From an uncultured Ruminococcus sp. (GTDB lineage: Bacteria > Bacillota > Clostridia > Oscillospirales > Acutalibacteraceae): a stretch of DNA of 6,939 bases. The translations under genes were made by a program, and so were the position numbers. The stretch's first letter is position 1. Every line of letters begins with the position of its first letter. Below are positions 1 through 4,334 of this stretch, piece after piece. The stretch covers positions 1 through 6,939 of the forward strand of contig CADCOZ010000050.1 in assembly GCA_902803125.1 (NCBI GenBank). The letters are read 5' to 3'. The notes below the pieces were generated by a model. The model did no database searches. It saw nothing but the letters and a program-made list of their open reading frames with translations, and was not told where the DNA came from.

Positions 1-144
1 CGTAAACGTGACGGGTTCTATACTTTCCATGCCGACACGCTGAAAAACAAAAGCGGTTCCCCAAATCATGGCCGTCAGCAAAAGCAGAAAATTGCCCAGC
101 ATACGCTTGTTCTTTATCGGATGGTTTTGGTTTGTGTTGTTCAT
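1..144 (-). CDS. EamA/DMT-family transporter, N-terminal fragment
   Basis: Only the first 48 codons are present; the gene continues past the left edge. The start is the ATG complementary to 142-144, with an AGAAAGGAAC ribosome binding site (151-160 on the plus strand) about 6 nt upstream. After a short polar, basic N-terminus (MNNTNQNHPIKNKR) comes a hydrophobic first membrane segment with LLLLTAMIWGTAFVFQR followed by VGMES. This is the typical opening of ten-helix drug/metabolite transporters of the EamA (DUF6) type, where the first helix carries the W-G-x-x-F/FVFQ pattern. The family moves small solutes such as amino acids, nucleosides or drugs across the cytoplasmic membrane; substrate cannot be read from this fragment. 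It is transcribed away from ddh with its own promoter. Family assignment is fairly sure; any link to lysine or DAP export is only a guess from position. Confidence 0.82.
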   Translation of the reverse strand, partial: MNNTNQNHPIKNKRMLGNFLLLLTAMIWGTAFVFQRVGMESIEPVTFT

Positions 145-165
145 CGAACGGTTCCTTTCTGTCAG

Positions 166-188
166 GAAAACGCCGCATCAGCGTTTTC
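166..188 (-). promoter_or_regulatory. Leader hairpin just upstream of the transporter ribosome binding site
   Basis: GAAAACGC (166-173) and GCGTTTTC (181-188) form a perfect 8-bp inverted repeat around a 7-nt loop. In the transporter mRNA it would sit in the roughly 54-nt leader, ending about 6 nt before the Shine-Dalgarno sequence. There is no U-run, so it is not a terminator. It may stabilise the mRNA or affect ribosome access; function is inferred only. Confidence 0.4.
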
Positions 189-204
189 TTTGAATCTGTT
201 TAGC

Positions 205-233
205 ACTATAACATATCCGGTCAATGATGTCAA
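205..233 (-). promoter_or_regulatory. Sigma-A promoter for the transporter gene
   Basis: On the minus strand, a perfect -35 TTGACA (228-233) is followed by a 17-nt spacer and a -10 TATAGT (205-210), with a TGn extension directly before the -10. Transcription should start near 198. It is back to back with the ddh promoter, the two -35 boxes lying about 40 bp apart. Confidence 0.85.
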
Positions 234-271
234 AGGTTTTTTGATGACGGTGTTTTTTTTGAAAAATAATC

Positions 272-300
272 TTGACAGAGCGGCCATTTGTTTTTATACT
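272..300 (+). promoter_or_regulatory. Sigma-A promoter for ddh
   Basis: A perfect -35 TTGACA (272-277), a 17-nt spacer and a -10 TATACT (295-300) lie just upstream of ddh. Predicted start is near 307, giving a leader of under 30 nt. That is too short for a lysine riboswitch or T-box, so any control would be at initiation. Confidence 0.88.
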
Positions 301-334
301 ATTACTATACTTTTTGAAAAAGGAGTAAAGGAAT

Positions 335-1321
335 ATGAAAACAAGAATTGGTATTTTAGGGTATGGCAATTTGGGCAGAGGCACAGAAATTGCTGTTGCG
401 GCCGCAGAGGATATGGAACTGGCGGTTGTTTTTACCAGACGTGACCCGTCTGCGGTAAAGATTTTGACAGAAGGTGTTCCGGTTGTCAAGGCAGAAGAAA
501 TGGCGGACTGGGCCGATAAGATCGATGTGCTGATTCTGTGCGGCGGCAGTGCAACGGATCTGCCGGTACAGACACCCCAATGTGCGGCTTTGTTCAACGT
601 GATTGACAGCTTTGACACCCACGCAAGAATCCCCGAACATTTTGCCAATGTAGATCAGGCGGCGAAAGCAGGCGGCCATGTGGCGATGATTTCTGTCGGT
701 TGGGATCCCGGTCTGTTTTCACTCAACAGAGTCTATGCCAACGCTATCCTGCCCAACGGCAAGGACTATACCTTCTGGGGCAAGGGCGTTAGTCAGGGAC
801 ATTCTGATGCTGTCAGAAGAATTCCCGGTGTTAAGAACGCTAAACAGTATACCATTCCGGTAGAAAAGGCACTGGAAGCCGTCCGTAACGGTGAAGACCC
901 CGAACTGACCACAAGAGAGAAACACTTAAGAGAATGTTTTGTGGTGTTGGAAGAAGGAGCCGATGCCGCCGAGGTGGAACAGCAAATCAAAGAAATGCCG
1001 AACTACTTTGTGGATTACAACACCATTGTGCATTTCATTAACGAAGAAGAGTTTCAAGCCAATCACAGCGGTATGGCTCACGGCGGCTTTGTGTTCCGTT
1101 CCGGCAAAACCGGTGTGAATCTGGAAAATTCGCATATTATCGAGTATCGCCTGACTTTAGATTCCAATCCTGAATTTACCACCAGTGTATTGGTGGCTTA
1201 TGCCAGAGCGGTAAAGAGAATGTTTGATGAAGGTCAGCGTGGCTGCAAAACCGTTTTGGATGTGCCGCCGGCTTATCTCTGCACACAGTCCGGCGATGAA
1301 CTGAGAGCCCATTTCCTGTAA
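335..1321 (+). CDS. ddh: meso-diaminopimelate D-dehydrogenase
   Basis: This 328-residue cytoplasmic enzyme (EC 1.4.1.16) catalyses NADP-dependent reductive amination of L-2-amino-6-oxopimelate (tetrahydrodipicolinate) to meso-2,6-diaminopimelate. That one-step bypass of the succinylase or acetylase routes supplies cell-wall crosslinks and lysine. An N-terminal Rossmann motif GYGNLGRG (residues 9-16) is followed by TRRDP (34-38), which fits the NADP phosphate pocket, then CGGSATDLP (69-77) and DSFDTHARIP (91-100). SVGWDPGLFSLNRVYA (120-135), TFWGKGVSQGHSDAVRRIPG (146-165), CFVV (201-204) and NPEFTTSVLVAYARA (278-292) are family blocks. Length and the internal segment before CFVV match the Corynebacterium-like longer type rather than the shorter roughly 300-residue type. 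The start is set by AGGAGTAAAGGAAT immediately upstream. The gene is monocistronic, with its own promoter and terminator, and diverges from a DMT-type transporter. Confidence 0.96.
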   Translation: MKTRIGILGYGNLGRGTEIAVAAAEDMELAVVFTRRDPSAVKILTEGVPVVKAEEMADWADKIDVLILCGGSATDLPVQTPQCAALFNVIDSFDTHARIPEHFANVDQAAKAGGHVAMISVGWDPGLFSLNRVYANAILPNGKDYTFWGKGVSQGHSDAVRRIPGVKNAKQYTIPVEKALEAVRNGEDPELTTREKHLRECFVVLEEGADAAEVEQQIKEMPNYFVDYNTIVHFINEEEFQANHSGMAHGGFVFRSGKTGVNLENSHIIEYRLTLDSNPEFTTSVLVAYARAVKRMFDEGQRGCKTVLDVPPAYLCTQSGDELRAHFL

Positions 1322-1343
1322 GCATTTGTTTCAATAACCATCA

Positions 1344-1379
1344 GCCGTCTGCTGTTCTAAAACAGCGGGCGGCTTTTTT
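1344..1379 (+). terminator. Intrinsic terminator of ddh
   Basis: A 13-bp stem (1344-1356 with 1361-1373, including two G-U pairs in RNA) closes a CTAA tetraloop and is followed by six T (1374-1379). It starts 22 nt after the ddh stop codon. This is a textbook rho-independent terminator and separates ddh from the lipoprotein gene. Confidence 0.95.
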
Positions 1380-1394
1380 GGAAAAAATTATCTG

Positions 1395-1400
1395 TATAAT
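1395..1400 (+). promoter_or_regulatory. Possible -10 element for the repeat lipoprotein gene
   Basis: A perfect TATAAT lies 87 nt before the lipoprotein start and just after the ddh terminator. No good -35 is found at 16-18 nt spacing, where the terminator T-tract falls, so the promoter would be weak or activator-dependent. Confidence 0.4.
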
Positions 1401-1427
1401 GGCATAGAAGCGGCGTACACTAATGAG

Positions 1428-1453
1428 GTACAAATCTGTTTCCTGTTTTGTAC
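1428..1453. promoter_or_regulatory. Inverted repeat in the lipoprotein leader
   Basis: GTACAAA (1428-1434) and TTTGTAC (1447-1453) are perfect inverted arms around 12 nt. The right arm overlaps an 8-bp palindrome TTGTACAA (1448-1455). It could be an operator or an RNA hairpin upstream of the Shine-Dalgarno at 1471-1477. No T-run follows, so termination is unlikely. Function is unknown. Confidence 0.3.
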
Positions 1454-1487
1454 AATTGCGAAACCCCTTGAGAGGAGTCATTTTATC

Positions 1488-1940
1488 ATGAAAAAATGGA
1501 TTCTTACTTTCTGCACGGTGTTAGCGGTATGTTTCAGCCTGACAGCGTGTAAATCTAACGAGGATACCCGACCGGAAAACACCACGGCCGAACCAAACGC
1601 TTCTGAAATGCCGAGTGTGACGCATAATCAGGAGTCTATTGGTGTACCGGCGAATAACGGTGTTGTTACCGACCATAACGGTCTGATTGGTGATGCCGAT
1701 GATGTTGTCACCGACGACAATCCTACGGTGGGGGATGCCGCCAGTAAGGTTGGCGATGCTGTTGACAATGCCGCCGACAAAGTCGGTGATACGGTGTCGA
1801 ATATCACCAGCAACGCCGGCAACATTGTATCGAACATTACCAGTAATGTTGGCGACACGGTTTCCCATATTGCCGACAATGCCGGTGACGTGGTGAGCCA
1901 TACGACTGACCAAACCGGTGCGTCAACGGAAGAACGCTGA
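1488..1940 (+). CDS. Small lipoprotein with five 11-residue (hendecad) repeats
   Basis: This 150-residue protein starts at an ATG preceded by AGAGGAG (1471-1477) with 10-nt spacing. Residues 1-20 form a lipoprotein signal: basic MKK, a hydrophobic core and the lipobox SLTAC, with Cys21 as the predicted lipidation and cleavage site, so it should be anchored outside the membrane. Residues 22-70 are polar and low in complexity (Asn, Glu, Thr, Pro), likely a flexible stalk. Residues 87-141 are five gap-free 11-residue units of the form [K/N]-[V/A]-G-[D/N]-x-V-x-[N/H]-x-[T/A]-[S/D]. Apolar residues fall at unit positions 2, 6 and often 9, a 4-3-4 spacing that suits an amphipathic or right-handed hendecad coiled coil. 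A 7-residue partial unit (TVGDAAS, 80-86) precedes them. The tail is TGASTEER. No enzymatic motif is visible. It resembles LEA- or YtxH-like repeats only in style. Existence of the gene is very likely; its role in the envelope is unknown. Confidence 0.85.
   Translation: MKKWILTFCTVLAVCFSLTACKSNEDTRPENTTAEPNASEMPSVTHNQESIGVPANNGVVTDHNGLIGDADDVVTDDNPTVGDAASKVGDAVDNAADKVGDTVSNITSNAGNIVSNITSNVGDTVSHIADNAGDVVSHTTDQTGASTEER
1746..1910 (+). repeat. Five tandem 33-bp coding repeats
   Basis: Units begin at 1746, 1779, 1812, 1845 and 1878, each exactly 33 bp. They encode KVGDAVDNAAD, KVGDTVSNITS, NAGNIVSNITS, NVGDTVSHIAD and NAGDVVSHTTD. The copies differ at many synonymous positions (GTT/GTC/GCC, GGC/GGT, AGC/AGT), so this is an old array kept at the protein level rather than a fresh slippage product. 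Confidence 0.9.
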
Positions 1941-2077
1941 TTGTTCCGTCAGCCACTTGTGGGAAACCTTTTTCTGGCGAGTGGGTGACCCTGCAGAACT
2001 TAATGTTTTCCCCAACCCCCCTTCCCAAATTCGCTGATTTGACCTGATAATCGGAAAATGGATTTCCGTGCGAAAAT
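1941..2077. other. Intergenic stretch with no convincing gene
   Basis: No open frame here has a ribosome binding site, a plausible protein or codon use like its neighbours. Visible features are a C-rich tract near 2014-2027 and a 6-bp hairpin CGGAAA (2052-2057) / TTTCCG (2063-2068) with a 5-nt loop. It could be the remnant of an interspersed intergenic repeat, but a single window cannot show that. No terminator sits directly behind the lipoprotein stop; the first good one is at 2078. Confidence 0.4.
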
Positions 2078-2124
2078 GCCCCCTTTGACGATTCTGTACA
2101 GCAGAACGGCCAAAGGGGGCTTTA
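2078..2124. terminator. Strong, probably bidirectional terminator hairpin
   Basis: GCCCCCTTTG (2078-2087) pairs perfectly with CAAAGGGGGC (2111-2120). Within the loop, TTCTG (2092-2096) pairs with CAGAA (2102-2106), extending the structure. TTTATT follows on the plus strand, and AAAAT precedes it, giving ATTTT on the minus strand, so it could terminate from either side. It most likely ends the lipoprotein transcript, 138 nt after the stop codon. Confidence 0.75.
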
Positions 2125-2325
2125 TTGCGTATAGAATGACGGCTCCTGCACGGTAAGGAGTACTGCTGTTGTGCCGCACCGGTGAAGAGGAGAATGTGAT
2201 GTCAGCACAAAAGGAATAGGTCAACAGGCACCGGTGACAGGTTCTAAAAAATGCCGAAACCGCATATACATAATAACATATAGTCAGTAAGAAAAAATCC
2301 ATTCGGAGAAAGCGGTGGCAGGAAT
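2125..2325 (+). promoter_or_regulatory. Upstream region of the 278-residue protein gene, with paired palindromic repeats
   Basis: Two identical 10-mers GCACCGGTGA (2176-2185 and 2228-2237), 52 bp apart start to start, each contain the 8-bp palindrome CACCGGTG. They could be a paired operator, or could pair with each other in RNA. Promoter-like AT-rich hexamers occur downstream (TATACA 2265-2270, TATAGT 2279-2284) but lack matching -35 boxes, so the true promoter is unclear. A tiny frame ATGTCAGCACAAAAGGAATAG (six codons plus stop, 2200-2220) follows AGGAG, but nothing supports it as a real leader peptide. Otherwise the stretch looks non-coding. Confidence 0.35.
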
Positions 2326-3162
2326 ATGATAGCGGCTTTGTGGGTAGAAAACCGGCAGTCCAACCGATGGTTTGGAAAACTCAAAGCGTGGTGCCGTCCG
2401 TGTGACATTACAGCCAGTCTGCGGAAACACCACAAAACGATGGTGCTTCAAATCAAATACAGCGATTATCAGGGTCAAATTCATTGGAAAAAGCTGTATC
2501 CGTATCTGACGAGCTGTCAGAATACCATTCTGTGCGAAAAAGGCTTGCTGTTGGAGGGGACTCTTTTTCGGCGTTTTGAAAGCTATGACTATACACTGCG
2601 GCTGATACGCAATTTTGTCAGTGACCTGTTGGAAAAGGCTTCTATTCCGCCGCCGCAGCTGTCAATGGCCTATATTGACCGTATGGCGGTTTATCCGGAG
2701 ATGGCAGAAACCATGCTGCGGTATACCTCCCGTTTATCCATTGTAACGGATATGCCAAAATACTATGAAACCCAAGCGGAACATTGGACAACATTCTACG
2801 GGGTACCGATTACCGTCAGTCACTTTCAGGATGCCTTGACGGACAATGATATCGTTATCACCACAGAACCAATTGATGTTCCTCTGCCGCTTTCGTTCGA
2901 TACCCTTGTGTTCACGCCGTCTCCGCCGCTGGTACCAATCAAGGGAACCGTTTTGTATGATTATCGGGTAGGGCTGCCGTATCCTTATCAGCGTCTGAAG
3001 CCGCCGCCGATGGACGACGTTTATTTTCTTTCGGGACTCTATACGCTTGGCGGCATTAAAGAACTGGAAAACCTTGTACCCATCCGGTGCAGTGACGGTC
3101 ACGATCTTTATACGGCTGACCGTCTGATTCAGCGGCTCCAAATTCTGCGGACATCTGCCTAA
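2326..3162 (+). CDS. Conserved-looking hypothetical protein, 278 residues
   Basis: I do not recognise the family. The ATG at 2326 is the only usual start codon back to an in-frame stop at 2281-2283; GCAGGAAT just before it is a modest ribosome binding site. The next Met is residue 39. The protein is soluble-looking, without signal peptide or membrane helix. An N-terminal basic/aromatic part (residues 1-60, with Trp6, Trp15, Trp22 and three Cys) is followed by a helical section (about 80-105). From about 113 alternating beta/alpha-type segments appear: AYIDRMAVY (115-123), LSIVTDMPKYYE (137-148), YGVPITVS (158-165), DNDIVITTEPIDVPLP (173-188), DTLVFTPSPP (192-201) and GTVLYDYRVGLPYPYQ (207-222). 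Near the end, VYFLSGLYTLGGIKELENLV (232-251) precedes PIRC. The beta-strand/'DIVI' pattern suggests a Rossmann-like fold, but no GxGxxG motif is present, so this is tentative. It is rich in Tyr and Pro. It has no obvious operon partner. Confidence 0.75.
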   Translation: MIAALWVENRQSNRWFGKLKAWCRPCDITASLRKHHKTMVLQIKYSDYQGQIHWKKLYPYLTSCQNTILCEKGLLLEGTLFRRFESYDYTLRLIRNFVSDLLEKASIPPPQLSMAYIDRMAVYPEMAETMLRYTSRLSIVTDMPKYYETQAEHWTTFYGVPITVSHFQDALTDNDIVITTEPIDVPLPLSFDTLVFTPSPPLVPIKGTVLYDYRVGLPYPYQRLKPPPMDDVYFLSGLYTLGGIKELENLVPIRCSDGHDLYTADRLIQRLQILRTSA

Positions 3163-3165
3163 AAA

Positions 3166-3445
3166 AGAGGGGGCTTTTCTTTCGTAGCTTTCCGGCAAGG
3201 GCTTGTCCCCTTGTGTACCGAAAGCCTTTGAAAAGTCCCCTGTAAAACAGCTGTATGCGTGTGAAGTCTGTTTGATATCCCGCTGCAGGAAAAAACCTCC
3301 TATATCATCAACACAAAAGTTTTTCGCAAGCTTTTCAAAGGCTTGCGGGCGACACGAAGTTAGTCCCTTTAGGGATTCCAAGGGCAGAGTCCTTGGTGGA
3401 AGGTTTGGAGGGCGATGCCCTCCAACATTCCGTGGAGTGGTGGAG
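3166..3445. repeat. Hairpin-rich non-coding repeat cluster between convergent genes
   Basis: This 280-bp stretch carries a series of short perfect or near-perfect hairpins: CGCAAGC/GCTTGCG (3325-3347), TCCCT/AGGGA (3364-3375), CCAAGG/CCTTGG (3378-3396) and a 9-bp TTGGAGGGC/GCCCTCCAA stem with a GAT loop (3405-3425). In addition, an 18-bp inverted pair with one mismatch links 3218-3235 to 3331-3348 (14 bp perfect: AAGCCTTTGAAAAG against CTTTTCAAAGGCTT), as if two diverged copies of one repeat face each other. From memory, chains of such 'CAAAGGCTT...CCAAGGGC...GGAGGGC' hairpins are frequent between genes of gut Clostridia. Open frames across it on either strand are composition artefacts. It ends a few bases before the DegV stop codon and may help terminate both convergent transcripts. 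Confidence 0.7.
3405..3425. terminator. 9-bp perfect hairpin close behind the fak operon
   Basis: TTGGAGGGC / GCCCTCCAA around GAT starts 24 nt after the DegV stop on the minus strand. It is stable but lacks a T-run on either strand, so it is a weak terminator candidate; it could also protect the 3' end of the operon mRNA. Confidence 0.3.
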
Positions 3446-3449
3446 GATC

Positions 3450-4319
3450 TTAGCGGTGTTTGGCGTGGAAGCAAATGCCAACGGTGGAAGGGCCGCAGTG
3501 ACTGCCGGCGGTCGGGTTGACATCTACCAATTCAATCCGCAGATGCTCGCCGAACTTTTCCTTTAATAAACGAATCGCTTCGTTGGCCAGCTCCGGGGCA
3601 TCGGAATGACCGACAATGATTCTGTGCTTGTCAATGTCTTCGCCCAATTCCTCGGCATATTGAATGAGTCTGGCCAATGCTTTATTGCGTCCTTTTTCTT
3701 TGCCGATATTGACCATTTTGCCTTCACTGCTCATGTGAATAATCGGACGAATACCGAGCAGCGTTCCCATTGTGCCGGCTAAACCGCTGACACGGCCGCT
3801 GGCTTTAAAAAAGCGTAAATCATCAGCAAAGAAATAAACCGCAAATTTGTCGATTTCTGTTGCTGCCCATGCTTGGATCTCCTCAATGGTTTTGCCGGCT
3901 TTATAGAGATCTCCGATTTCCTCCACGATAATCAGGCTGAGAATCGTAATGGCTTTGGTGTCGATGGTGTAGAAATGCCGTTCGGGGTATTCTTGGAGCA
4001 GTTCCTTAACGGCGATATCCATCGCATCAAAGGTCGCTGTCATGGCGGCAGAAAAATGTACATAGAGAATATCATCGCCGTTTTTGAAATGCGGTTCAAA
4101 ATAATGACGGTAGCGTTCGGCACTGATGGCACTGGTTTTCGGCAAAACCCCGCCGCGGAGCTGATTATAGAAGGCGTGAGCGTCAAAGGTTTCAAAATCC
4201 TCGTAAGGATAGGTGGTTTTGCCGTCAATGCTGTAGGGCATACTGATCAGATGATAGCCAAATTCTTTGGCTTTGGCAGGGGTGATGTCGGTATCGGTAT
4301 CGGTAAATAATATAAGCAT
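3450..4319 (-). CDS. DegV-family fatty-acid-binding protein (FakB-like)
   Basis: This 289-residue cytoplasmic DegV protein is expected to bind a fatty acid, present its carboxylate to FakA, and release acyl-phosphate. Family features in order are TDTDTDITP (6-14, the usual TDSxxDL opening), LPKTSAISAERY (59-70; the Thr62-Ser63 pair), VHFSAAMTATFDAM (87-100; Ser90), TIDTKA (118-123), DLRFFKASGRVSGLAGTMG (167-185), GIRPII (189-194) with the GK-x(7)-KGR-x-KAL segment following, and GSHCGPSTVGICF (272-284; His274). Thr/Ser, Ser and His are the positions that hold the fatty-acid carboxylate in characterised FakB proteins. Two blocks are unusual: the standard S-S-x-L-S-G-T is SAAMTAT, and G-G-R is S-G-R. 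Length is normal. The ATG has GGAG about 8 nt upstream, inside the 15-nt gap to the fakA stop, which supports co-expression. The family call is firm; the fatty-acid role rests on the neighbour and the conserved residues. Confidence 0.93.
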   Translation of the reverse strand: MLILFTDTDTDITPAKAKEFGYHLISMPYSIDGKTTYPYEDFETFDAHAFYNQLRGGVLPKTSAISAERYRHYFEPHFKNGDDILYVHFSAAMTATFDAMDIAVKELLQEYPERHFYTIDTKAITILSLIIVEEIGDLYKAGKTIEEIQAWAATEIDKFAVYFFADDLRFFKASGRVSGLAGTMGTLLGIRPIIHMSSEGKMVNIGKEKGRNKALARLIQYAEELGEDIDKHRIIVGHSDAPELANEAIRLLKEKFGEHLRIELVDVNPTAGSHCGPSTVGICFHAKHR

Positions 4320-4334
4320 GGTGCATTCTCCTTT

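Noticed and set aside
1746..1910. CRISPR-like array from regular 33-bp periodicity
   Set aside because: There are no distinct repeats and spacers; the periodicity is coding, with synonymous drift across the whole unit.
1521..1913. 130-codon minus-strand frame opposite the repeat lipoprotein
   Set aside because: It is the antisense shadow of the 33-bp repeats; the plus strand has lipobox, ribosome binding site and periodic protein pattern.
2200..2220. Six-codon leader peptide frame after AGGAG
   Set aside because: The coding content (MSAQKE) has no regulatory codon run and there is no attenuator directly downstream; not enough to call.
2000..2302. 100-codon minus-strand open frame in the intergenic region
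   Set aside because: It passes through the terminator hairpin, has no start signal and its peptide resembles no protein I know; probably chance.
3203..3520. 105-codon plus-strand open frame across the repeat cluster and the DegV 3' end
   Set aside because: It runs through a chain of hairpins, is antisense to the DegV C-terminus, has no ribosome binding site and gives a low-complexity Arg/Gly/Cys-rich peptide typical of translated repeats.
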